From Ignavibacteriota bacterium (GTDB taxonomy: Bacteria > Bacteroidota > Ignavibacteria > Ignavibacteriales > Ignavibacteriaceae): DNA of 64,000 nt. Shown piece after piece: positions 27,758 to 35,890 of this stretch (position 1 is its first letter; the number at the start of each line of letters is the position of its first letter). The position numbers were made by a program, and so were the translations under genes. The notes below the pieces were generated by a model. The model was not told where the DNA came from, did no database searches, and worked only from the letters and a program-made list of their open reading frames with translations. The stretch spans positions 1,184,001 through 1,248,000 of the forward strand of contig CP053447.1 of the NCBI GenBank assembly GCA_013285425.1, read 5' to 3'.

Positions 27758-28026
27758 AAATCCTCAGTGGAAAAGACTAAAGAATAAAGATATAAATTCA
27801 ACATTTATTGCTCATTGAAAATTTAAATAAATTATTAAAATATTGTTTTGATAAACCTGCAGGTAATTCTTATAATTTAAGCTGTTTGAAGTCGCACTTT
27901 TTACAAGATAATTTCTTATGACTTTATATCTGATTGTATAGAAAATTTTTTATACTCTAATACAACTTATAACAAAATTAAAAAATCTTTTTCCTTTAAT
28001 CTTTACTCTTCTTCCTTTTCCATTTT

Positions 28027-29151
28027 TTAAACTTTTTCAAAATATGTATCAGTATCTTCAGGGTTATAAAATTCATTTATCCAAAAAAATGTAATCAGAT
28101 CATCGTCTCCAATATTTGTAATATTATGTGTATACCAAACAGGCATGTCAACAAACGAAGGATCATTCCCGTTAAGGATAAATTCTATAATTTCATTAGA
28201 GTTGTATTTTCTTAATTGAATTTTTGCATTTCCTTTAATTACGGCAAACCGTTCAATTTTTCTTGTATGAAAATGATTTCCTCTCGTTATTCCCGGTTTA
28301 GTAGTAGAATAAGAAACCTGCCCGCCAATATTTAGTTTCATCGTTTCAACAAAGATACCTCTTTCATCTTCATTTTTCTTATAATAAAATGGGTAAAATG
28401 TTTTATAATTTATGTAGGATCTAAAAGTGTTAAAAAGACTTCGATCAAAATCTGTTTCTAATTTTGGTATTATTCCGCTTACTATATAATTCTCTTTATA
28501 TACTTTCAGTTTTTCTAATATATCTGAAACTCTGATTGTAATAGTATGAGGGATGATAAATTCCTCTATTATCTTTTCGGTATTATTTAAAATCAGTGTC
28601 CTTATTATTTCACATAATTTTGTAACGTATATCAGATTCAAATCAGCATCAATTTCAATTTTTGGGATTTCATCATTGATTAACTGATATGAAAAAGTTG
28701 AAATGACAGAATTGTAAAAAGGTTTACCGAATGGACCAAATACATTTGGGATTACCATACCGATAAATCCGTTTTTATTATTCTTTGCCCACTCAATTAA
28801 TTTTTCTCTGCCTTCTTTCTTTGATCTGCCGTATTGATTGTTTCTGTTTTCTTGAGTAGAAGATGAAAATAATACAGAGGCTTTACTTTTGGTAAATGAA
28901 AGTGCTGAAATCAGTTTATCTACCAATTCAATGTTCTTAGAGTAAATTTCTTCTTGATCATCATGTCTGTTAACTGCAGCAAGATGGATTATTACATCGC
29001 ATTTAGAAACAAATTCAGCTAATAAATTACTTGTTTCAAAATATTTGTCTTCAAACTGAATAAGTGTAAAATCATTTTTAAATAAACTCAGATAATTATA
29101 TAAATGAGTTCCGATAAATCCCGATTGACCTGTAATACCAACTTTTATCAT
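28027..29151 (-). CDS. capF: CapF-type bifunctional epimerase-reductase with C-terminal cupin
   Basis: This 374-residue protein has an N-terminal SDR (GITGQSGFIGTHLYNYL; SSTQENRNNQYGRSKKEGRE with YxxxK around residue 108) and a C-terminal cupin (about 255-374) with GITRGNHFHTRKIERF metal-binding histidines. In the CapE-CapF-CapG pathway it epimerises and reduces the 4-keto intermediate on the way to UDP-L-FucNAc. It starts 33 bp after the stop of capE. The length matches the family (about 370). Confidence 0.92.
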   Translation of the reverse strand: MIKVGITGQSGFIGTHLYNYLSLFKNDFTLIQFEDKYFETSNLLAEFVSKCDVIIHLAAVNRHDDQEEIYSKNIELVDKLISALSFTKSKASVLFSSSTQENRNNQYGRSKKEGREKLIEWAKNNKNGFIGMVIPNVFGPFGKPFYNSVISTFSYQLINDEIPKIEIDADLNLIYVTKLCEIIRTLILNNTEKIIEEFIIPHTITIRVSDILEKLKVYKENYIVSGIIPKLETDFDRSLFNTFRSYINYKTFYPFYYKKNEDERGIFVETMKLNIGGQVSYSTTKPGITRGNHFHTRKIERFAVIKGNAKIQLRKYNSNEIIEFILNGNDPSFVDMPVWYTHNITNIGDDDLITFFWINEFYNPEDTDTYFEKV

Positions 29152-29184
29152 TCTTATTAATTCAATTTAAACATTATTGTTTAT

Positions 29185-30231
29185 TTAGGGTGCGTACATT
29201 GCTTCTGATTCTTCTTTGAGAACATCTTTCCTTATCATACTTAGTTTTAATAAAAGAGATTTCGTTTCTTCAATATTAAGACGATAAGTATTATGAGATG
29301 TATATTCTTCTATCTCAAATATCTTAGACTGACCCTCTGTGAAATATTTATTGTAGTTCAAATCCCTTGTATCAGCAGGGATTCTGAAATACTCCTTTAA
29401 GCTCTCTGCTTTAATCATTTCTTCTCTGTTAACAAGAGTTTCATAAATCTTTTCACCATGTCTGATACCAATTATTTTTATTTCATTTTTAGCCTGATAT
29501 AATTCAATAAGTGCTTTGGCAACCGTTTCCATTGTAGCGGCAGGTGATTTCTGAACAAAAATATCTCCAGAATTACCATTTTCAAATGCAAAAATTACTA
29601 AGTTTACTGCATCTTCAAGCGTCATCATATACCTTGTCATAGACGGTTCAGTTATTGTTATCGGTTTCCCTTGTTTTATTTGATCAATAAAAAGCGGAAT
29701 AACACTTCCTCTTGAAGCCATTACGTTACCATATCTTGTACCGCATAGTATTGTTCCATTATTGTTGCTATCTCTTGATTTGGCAATCATTATTTTTTCT
29801 GACAAAGCTTTGGACATTCCCATAGCATTAATCGGATAAACAGCTTTATCTGTTGATAATACAATTACTTTCTTTATTCCAAAATCTACAGCTGAGTCAA
29901 GTAAATTCTGTGCACCAATAACATTTGTATTTACAGCTTCAATAGGAAAGAATTCACAAGAGGGAACTTGCTTCAAAGCAGCAGCATGAAAAACATAATC
30001 CACACCTTTCATTGCACTATCAATAGATCTCTTGTTTCTTACATCACCAATAAAATATTTAATCTTATCATTTTTGTAGAACTGCCGCATATCATCTTGT
30101 TTTTTTTCATCCCGGCTAAAAATCCTTATCTCTTTTATTTCAGTTGAAAGAAATCGTCTAAGAACAGCATTACCAAACGATCCTGAGCCGCCTGAAATTA
30201 GTAAAACTTTATTATCAAAAATATTGGGCAT
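29185..30231 (-). CDS. capE: UDP-GlcNAc 4,6-dehydratase/5-epimerase (CapE/FnlA type)
   Basis: This 348-residue SDR has the glycine motif LISGGSGSFGNAVLRRFL, the DEKKQDDMR segment, HAAALKQVPSCEFFP and LSTDKAVYPINAMGMSK. The catalytic Tyr of YxxxK is Met (MGMSK), which is the rule in this inverting dehydratase group. It begins L-FucNAc synthesis from UDP-GlcNAc. It is the first complete gene of the capE-capF-capG order. An upstream truncated SDR (30331-30582) is unrelated to its function. Confidence 0.92.
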   Translation of the reverse strand: MPNIFDNKVLLISGGSGSFGNAVLRRFLSTEIKEIRIFSRDEKKQDDMRQFYKNDKIKYFIGDVRNKRSIDSAMKGVDYVFHAAALKQVPSCEFFPIEAVNTNVIGAQNLLDSAVDFGIKKVIVLSTDKAVYPINAMGMSKALSEKIMIAKSRDSNNNGTILCGTRYGNVMASRGSVIPLFIDQIKQGKPITITEPSMTRYMMTLEDAVNLVIFAFENGNSGDIFVQKSPAATMETVAKALIELYQAKNEIKIIGIRHGEKIYETLVNREEMIKAESLKEYFRIPADTRDLNYNKYFTEGQSKIFEIEEYTSHNTYRLNIEETKSLLLKLSMIRKDVLKEESEAMYAP

Positions 30232-30330
30232 TAATTTAATTCTCCTATAATTCTTTCAAAGTTTCATTTTCTAAAAATTATTTTTATTTGAGTTTAATGT
30301 GAAAAGTCATTAGTAAAAAATAGATTTACT

Positions 30331-30582
30331 TTAATTCATAAGTCGAGTATTCTGATATAATATTTTATCTATCCCTTTAACAGCCTGTTGTATAATATGG
30401 TAAGAGCGGATATCGCCCTCGATCAATTCGATATCTTTATTAAACTGCTTTAAGTTTTCCCGTTTACCTGTAGAAAAATTATCCAAGACTCGAACTGTGT
30501 ATCCGCGTTTTAATAATACTTCAACAATATTAGAACCGATAAAACCAGCACCACCTGTAACTAAGAAATTCAAAATATTCAC
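30331..30582 (-). pseudogene. Truncated NAD-dependent epimerase/dehydratase (N-terminal fragment)
   Basis: This 83-codon frame encodes only the NAD-binding start of a GalE/WbpP-like SDR: NFLVTGGAGFIGSNIVEVLL, VLDNFSTGKRENL and LIEGDIRSYH. Full members have 310-340 residues; here the homology stops after KGIDKILYQ, where HQAA is expected, and a stop follows. No continuation is seen before capE at 30231. It is probably a remnant of a deletion at the edge of the polysaccharide cluster. Confidence 0.75.
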
Positions 30583-30651
30583 AAGATTTATTTTATGAAA
30601 TTCAATTTACGAATTTTCAGAATTAATAACTGAATTTTTTTTTCATCTAAC

Positions 30652-30852
30652 TCAAGAGGGAGGAGGAGGAAAGAACTCAGAACTCAGGACTCGGAAGAAA
30701 GAACTCAGAACTCAGGACTCAGAAGTCAGAAGTCAGAAGTCAGAACACAGAACTCAGAAGTCAGGAGTATTACGATTGAATGACTACAAATGACTTAATG
30801 ACTTTTTTTTTATCCTATCCCTCTCTTTTTAAGAGAGGTTAGGTGAGTTAAC
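30652..30852 (-). repeat. Composite intergenic repeat, reverse orientation
   Basis: Read on the minus strand it starts about 20 bp after the lipoprotein stop with AACTCACCTAACC and the CCTCTCTT hairpin, then the anchor AAGTCATTAAGTCATTTG, then a long run of TGAGTTC/TGACTTC units. It is co-oriented with the preceding minus-strand gene, like the other blocks. Confidence 0.85.
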
Positions 30853-30871
30853 AGCAGAAAGAATTTAAGAT

Positions 30872-31594
30872 TTACTCTACTGTTATTTTACTATTTTCCA
30901 GAAGAACATTATAAAAATATCCTGAGCCGAAATCTTTATCTTTAATTACTTTACCTTCAGCTATAATAGTTGCACCTGTTTTAACAGATTGATTGGAAGT
31001 TAAAAGCAGATCGTGTGTTCCGTTTGAACCTGTTCCGTCTTGAATATGGATCCAATTAGTTCCCATAATATTTTCATTTACCTTAACAACTTTACCTTTG
31101 ACTTTTACAGTTTTAAATTCAAGCTCATCTTTCTTCTGATAAATCTGTTCAACTGTATATCCATCCTTCAATCTTGAAACAGTAATAGATTCATCCTTAC
31201 CGGCAGCAATATTTTGATGAGGTGATTTTAAATCAGTATTGCTTTCGCTTTTTCTGGCATCATCAACAAATAAAATTTTATCAAATGTTTTGTTTAAAGT
31301 TTCGCTCCTAAAGTCGTGTATCTCCATAGCTTTTGAAAACATTACATATTCTCCGGGATCAATATCCATTTTATTAACTGCAATCCAATATGAGTTATTA
31401 TTTTCTTTAACTTTAAGATAACTATAATTAGATGCGTCTAATTTTTCTTCAACAAGCACATTGTGGACATCCGATTTCATAATGTTTTGATCATTCATCT
31501 GAGGCATTTGATTTTCAGGTTCTTCTTTATTGCTGCAAGAAATTAAGATTACAACAAAAGATAAAAGCAAAAAGACTGAGAGTAGTTTATTCAT
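30872..31594 (-). CDS. Predicted lipoprotein with C-terminal OB-fold-like domain
   Basis: This 240-residue protein has a lipoprotein signal peptide ending in the lipobox LISC (Cys about 20). A middle part (about 45-115) is uncharacterised. The C-terminal 80 residues (FKTVKVKGKVVKVNENIMG, WIHIQDGTGSNGTHDLLL, and VIKDKDFGSGYFYNVLLE) look like the small OB-fold domain seen in NrfJ-like periplasmic proteins. Start ATG 31594 follows GGAGAA; a longer frame to 31642 would put residues before the signal peptide. Function unknown. Confidence 0.68.
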   Translation of the reverse strand: MNKLLSVFLLLSFVVILISCSNKEEPENQMPQMNDQNIMKSDVHNVLVEEKLDASNYSYLKVKENNNSYWIAVNKMDIDPGEYVMFSKAMEIHDFRSETLNKTFDKILFVDDARKSESNTDLKSPHQNIAAGKDESITVSRLKDGYTVEQIYQKKDELEFKTVKVKGKVVKVNENIMGTNWIHIQDGTGSNGTHDLLLTSNQSVKTGATIIAEGKVIKDKDFGSGYFYNVLLENSKITVE

Positions 31595-31737
31595 CATTTC
31601 TCCATTCATATTAAAATTTTGATGGCGAAAAATAATGAACATTATTCAAGTAATCATTAGTAAAAAATGGTTTTGCAAAAAAAATATCTGAAGAAAAAAC
31701 TGAGTTGAGAATTAATTGCTTTTTATCACAACTTAAA

Positions 31738-33513
31738 TTACTTACTCATAGCAGGTTTAAGATTCTCTAAAAGGATAGCATCTCTTGAATAAACATCATC
31801 CCGATAATTAAACAACCCATCTTCATCAACCCAGGTTGTATAATAATTGATAAATAATGGAATTTTCTTTGTAAGCTTTACTTCAGTTGTTACGCCATAA
31901 CTGTTACCTCTTCTAAGTGAATCACGAACTCTGGCAAATTCATTTTTTGCAGCGGGATCATCAACTTTTTGTCCAATTTCAATTTTCAGAAAGTCAAGAT
32001 TCCAATTAGAATTATTGCTAAGTAAATATTCAGCTAGCTTCATTGGCTTTTCTATTCTTACGCAGCCGTGACTTACTGCACGATTAACATATCCAAATGG
32101 TGCTCTGGTTGGTGTATCGTGCAGATAAATTCCAAATGGATTTGTGAACATAAACTTAATTTTACCGAGTGCATTTCCGGCGCCCGGGTCCTGAATTAAA
32201 GTATAGCTGTTTGAAGAAGCAAGATCTTTTGCTGTTAATCCGTCTAAACTAATCCGCTCACCAGCTTTATAAACTCTGAAATTTCTTTTTTTAAGATAGC
32301 TTGAATCACTTCTTAAACCATTTACAATTTCTTCCTTAATTATACTTTTAGGTACAGACCAGGTTGGATTCAAAACAAAATAAGATAATTGACCGTACAA
32401 TGTAACCGTCTGCCAATTGTTTTTTCTTCCTGTGCAGGCTTTAATTTCAAACAAAGGTTTTTGTTTCTCAACTATTGTAACATTAAAATCAGGAATATTA
32501 ACGAGAATATATCTTGCTGTATCGCTGTAATCTGACCATCTTAATCTTTCGAGATTTAATTTTATTTTTTCAACATATTGCTTTGGTGTTATGTTAAATC
32601 TCTCCAAAGTTCCTTTTCCAATTACACCATCACTAATAAGTCCGTTTATTCTTTGAAATACCTTCACTGAATTTGACAGAACGGAATCATAGACTAATGG
32701 ATCATCAGTTTTATACATTGCTGTATCAAGTAATCCCAAAACAACTAACTTCTTAAATATATCAGGAATATTTTCAGAGCTTTGACCAATTTCAATTTTC
32801 TTATCAGTTAATGGAATCTGTTTCCATTCTATTGACTCAATCTGCTTAAACTTTAATAAAGCATGTTGAAGATTTTTATAGATAACACTTTTAGGTTGAA
32901 TGTTTTTAAGATATGCAAGAATATTTGTCTGATTAACAGGGTCTAAATACTTTGTATTCAATGAATCATTAACCGGCAGGAAATGAGTTTTCTCATAAAG
33001 TATGCGTGGATTCAAAACTCCCTGTCTCATATCAGAAGAATATTTTAATAATGCATCAATAAGTAACACTTCTGATTGAGCTAATTGCTTGTTCCTTTGT
33101 TCTGGTTTAAGTTTATCATTAAAAGATGATTCAAATAAATTCTTAATAATACTAAAATTATATCGCTCAGGATTTAATCCATGCAGTTCTGCTTCACCAA
33201 GAATCTCAATTATTGAATCTATTGTGGGCTTGGATTCTAAGGTATTAATTAAAAATGCCTGAAAATTTTTTGCTATGTAAATTGATTCTAATGTATCTAA
33301 AGATTCAATTGAAATATTCTCTTCTTTAATCCACGAATTAAAAGTCAAAGCATCTTTCAGATATTGTTCAAACATTTTTGGATCAAAACCAAGTTTTTCA
33401 TCAATACTTTGCTCTGGTGCTTTATTTTCGCAGCCTAGGAAAGGTAAAGTAAAAAGTATTAGTATGATAAAAATTACAAATTGAATATTTAGCTTGACTA
33501 TATTTCGTAACAT
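31738..33513 (-). CDS. L,D-transpeptidase of the YcbB type
   Basis: This 591-residue protein has an N-terminal hydrophobic anchor or lipoprotein-like signal (FTLPFLGCENK, Cys about 28). It then has a scaffold domain, a peptidoglycan-binding motif around residue 275 (VKVFQRINGLISDGVIGKG), and a YkuD catalytic domain with IYLHDTPTRAPF and SHGCVRIEKP, giving the His/Cys pair (Cys about 482). The enzyme makes 3-3 cross-links in peptidoglycan or attaches proteins to it. The arrangement matches E. coli LdtD (YcbB). It is transcribed away from the divergent esterase gene. Confidence 0.88.
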   Translation of the reverse strand: MLRNIVKLNIQFVIFIILILFTLPFLGCENKAPEQSIDEKLGFDPKMFEQYLKDALTFNSWIKEENISIESLDTLESIYIAKNFQAFLINTLESKPTIDSIIEILGEAELHGLNPERYNFSIIKNLFESSFNDKLKPEQRNKQLAQSEVLLIDALLKYSSDMRQGVLNPRILYEKTHFLPVNDSLNTKYLDPVNQTNILAYLKNIQPKSVIYKNLQHALLKFKQIESIEWKQIPLTDKKIEIGQSSENIPDIFKKLVVLGLLDTAMYKTDDPLVYDSVLSNSVKVFQRINGLISDGVIGKGTLERFNITPKQYVEKIKLNLERLRWSDYSDTARYILVNIPDFNVTIVEKQKPLFEIKACTGRKNNWQTVTLYGQLSYFVLNPTWSVPKSIIKEEIVNGLRSDSSYLKKRNFRVYKAGERISLDGLTAKDLASSNSYTLIQDPGAGNALGKIKFMFTNPFGIYLHDTPTRAPFGYVNRAVSHGCVRIEKPMKLAEYLLSNNSNWNLDFLKIEIGQKVDDPAAKNEFARVRDSLRRGNSYGVTTEVKLTKKIPLFINYYTTWVDEDGLFNYRDDVYSRDAILLENLKPAMSK

Positions 33514-33702
33514 AAGAGAATTATTTTATTTCTATTTTTGTAATGGACTAATTATTAAAATGATTAACTAAATTATTAAAGAGAGGATAAAAAACCTCAA
33601 TTAAAAAAATAAATCATTAAGTTTTGTATTAAAGAACACTTGATTTTTTAGTCAATATTAAAAAAAATAAATTGATAATTGCTAACAATACAAAGGAATA
33701 CC

Positions 33703-35160
33703 ATGCTTAAAAAATATGTAATAATCGCAATAATAATTTCTTTTGACATCTTCTCACAAAGTCAATTTCAGCAATTTTTGAGCCATGTAAATTCTTTAAC
33801 AGATCCAACTCAAAAAAATGCAGCAGTTGATAGTTTTATGAGTTATGCCCGCACGATAGGAATACCATTTATTGAAGATTCAACAGCAAACTTTTTATAT
33901 ATAGGTAATACAAGTTCAGTTACAGCAGCGGGGGATTTTAACGGATGGAATGCAAGTTCATGGTCACTTTCAAGAGTATATCAAACAAACCTATGGTATC
34001 GGTCTGTTGTGTTTGAAAAAGATGCAAGACTGGATTACAAATTTGTCCTTAATAACAGCAATTGGATTTTAGATCCGGAGAATCCAAATACTTGTGCTGG
34101 CGGATTTGGTCCAAACTCTGAATTATCAATGCCTCTTTATATTCAACCGTGGGAAATAAATTATCAAAGTTCTGTGCAGCATGGCAGTCTGAAATATAAA
34201 ACCTTGTTCAGTTCAAATGTCGGCTCTAATTATCAGATAACGATTTATTTACCACCTGGTTATGATACCTTATCACAAACAAAATATCCTGTGGCATATT
34301 TTCAGGATGGTTCAGAATACATATCACTTGGAAGAGCTGTAAATGTTCTCGATAATCTGATAGACAGCTCAAAGATTGAACCGATAATTGCAGTATTCGT
34401 AACTCCGAATAACAGAAATGATGAATATGCTGGCAACAAAAGAAATCAATATCAATTATTCTTTGTTAATGAACTTGTGCCATATATTGATAATACGTAT
34501 AAAACTATACCTGCTCCGGATAAGAGATTGGTTATGGGAGATTCATTCGGTGGAAATATTTCCGCACTTATAAGCTACAACTATCCTGAAGTTTTTGGTT
34601 TATGTGGATTGCATTCCGGTGCATTTTGGCCAAACAATTACGAAGCATATAATCTGATTATAAATGGTCCGATAAAAAATATAAAATGGAGTTTGATATG
34701 GGGAACGTATGAAAGTCTGTTCTCCAATATGAGATCTTTCCGTGATTTTCTGATTGTAAATCAATATGAAACTGACTGGCTAGAAAGACCGGAAGGGCAT
34801 AGCTGGGGGCTATGGAGAGCGTCAATAGATAGAATACTTGAATACTTTTTCCCTAATTCTTCTTCAGATATTATTCATTCCAATGAGTTAGAGATCAATA
34901 CCTTTAAATTATTCCAAAACTATCCCAACCCGTTTAATCCAGGTACGGTGATTAGTTATCAGTTACCAACAAGTTGTTTTGTAACACTTAAAATTTTTGA
35001 TGTGCTTGGAAAAGAAGTTGCAGTCTTAGTAAACAAAGAACAGCCTGCGGGTAGTTTTACAATTGATTTTAATTCTGCCGGATTATCAAGTGGAATTTAT
35101 TATTATCAATTAAAATCAGAGGGATTTACAGATACAAAACCTATGCTATTATTGAAATAA
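33703..35160 (+). CDS. Secreted esterase with CBM48-like domain and type IX secretion sorting domain
   Basis: This 485-residue protein has a signal peptide (hydrophobic residues 5-16). It has an E-set/CBM48-like domain (FLYIGNTSSVTAAGDFNGWN), then an alpha/beta hydrolase of the esterase-D/ferric-enterobactin-esterase class with YLPPGYDT, VAYFQDGSEY and the nucleophile GDSFGGN (about 279), and the catalytic His likely in PEGHSWGLW. The last 80 residues are a type A T9SS sorting domain: FQNYPNPFNPGTVISYQLP and LSSGIYYYQL. It would be exported through the outer membrane by T9SS. ATG 33703 has AAAGGAA 7 bases upstream, better than the ORF start at 33679. Substrate unknown; xylan acetyl or feruloyl esters are possible. 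Confidence 0.87.
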   Translation: MLKKYVIIAIIISFDIFSQSQFQQFLSHVNSLTDPTQKNAAVDSFMSYARTIGIPFIEDSTANFLYIGNTSSVTAAGDFNGWNASSWSLSRVYQTNLWYRSVVFEKDARLDYKFVLNNSNWILDPENPNTCAGGFGPNSELSMPLYIQPWEINYQSSVQHGSLKYKTLFSSNVGSNYQITIYLPPGYDTLSQTKYPVAYFQDGSEYISLGRAVNVLDNLIDSSKIEPIIAVFVTPNNRNDEYAGNKRNQYQLFFVNELVPYIDNTYKTIPAPDKRLVMGDSFGGNISALISYNYPEVFGLCGLHSGAFWPNNYEAYNLIINGPIKNIKWSLIWGTYESLFSNMRSFRDFLIVNQYETDWLERPEGHSWGLWRASIDRILEYFFPNSSSDIIHSNELEINTFKLFQNYPNPFNPGTVISYQLPTSCFVTLKIFDVLGKEVAVLVNKEQPAGSFTIDFNSAGLSSGIYYYQLKSEGFTDTKPMLLLK

Positions 35161-35162
35161 AA

Positions 35163-35184
35163 AAGCTTCTCAGTTGAGAAGCTT
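35163..35184 (-). terminator. Intrinsic terminator of tRNA-Ser
   Basis: A perfect 9-bp stem (AAGCTTCTC / GAGAAGCTT) with a 4-nt loop, followed on the minus strand by TTTTT, lies directly after the tRNA-Ser 3' end. It also sits 3 bp after the esterase stop on the plus strand, where it lacks a T run. Confidence 0.85.
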
Positions 35185-35187
35185 ATG

Positions 35188-35277
35188 CGGAGAGGGAGGG
35201 ATTCGAACCCTCGGTACCGCTTTACACAGTACGACGGTTTAGCAAACCGTTGGTTTCAGCCACTCACCCACCTCTCC
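35188..35277 (-). tRNA. tRNA-Ser (GCT)
   Basis: This 90-nt class II tRNA has acceptor stem GGAGAGG / CCTCTCC, anticodon stem ACGGT / ACCGT with loop TTGCTAA (anticodon GCT), a long variable arm (pairing around GTAC...GTAC), T arm GAGGG TTCGAAT CCCTC and discriminator G. CCA is not encoded. Confidence 0.96.
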
Positions 35278-35297
35278 AAGCTGAAAAATTGACAGGG

Positions 35298-35329
35298 CAA
35301 AGATAATACTTAATTATGTTTTTTAAAAA
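35298..35329 (-). promoter_or_regulatory. Candidate promoter of tRNA-Ser
   Basis: On the minus strand TATCTTTG (35305-35298) fits the Bacteroidota -7 element TAnnTTTG exactly, with TTTT (consensus TTTG) 20 nt upstream. The tRNA begins 20 nt downstream, a good distance for a short leader. Confidence 0.5.
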
Positions 35330-35511
35330 CGGGAAATAAATCAGTTTTATGTTTGTTCCCATCTGTTATTAAGATTTTGATGTTCAGGTTACTTTAATAA
35401 ATCAATTCAATTTTTAATTCCTAACTTATTATTAAAAAAAAGAAAAAACTTTCTCAAGTCTTTTTCATATCAGAGCCTTATTAAAAATAAAATGCCTTGT
35501 AAAAGTAGGAG

Positions 35512-35862
35512 TCAGGAGCCAGAAGAAAGAAGTCAGAACGAATTCAGAAGCATTTCGATTGAATGACCTATTGACTTGTGTTTGTCCTGTCTGGAAGCTA
35601 GAACTCAGAACTCAGGAGTCAGAACTCAGAAGTGAGATTTTTTACGATTGAATGACTACAAATGACCTAATGACTTGTGCTTTCCTGTCTGGAAGCTAGA
35701 ACTCGGAACTCAGGAGTCAGGACTCAGAAGTAAGATTTTTTACGATTGAATGACTACAAATGACCTAATGACTTGTGCTTTCCTGTCTGGTAGATAGAAC
35801 TCAGGACTCAGAACTCAGGACTCATAAGTCAGAAGTATTACGATTGAATGACTATAAATGAC
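35512..35862 (-). repeat. Composite intergenic repeat, about four reverse copies
   Basis: In reverse orientation the anchor recurs at about 35563, 35652, 35743 and 35843, separated by TGAGTTC-type runs. The block starts about 30 bp after the stop of the Wzc-like gene in its transcription direction. The hairpin module is absent here. The 35330-35511 stretch towards tRNA-Ser holds nothing else I recognise. Confidence 0.87.
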
Positions 35863-35890
35863 TTAAATTCCATTCTAACCTTTCAACATA

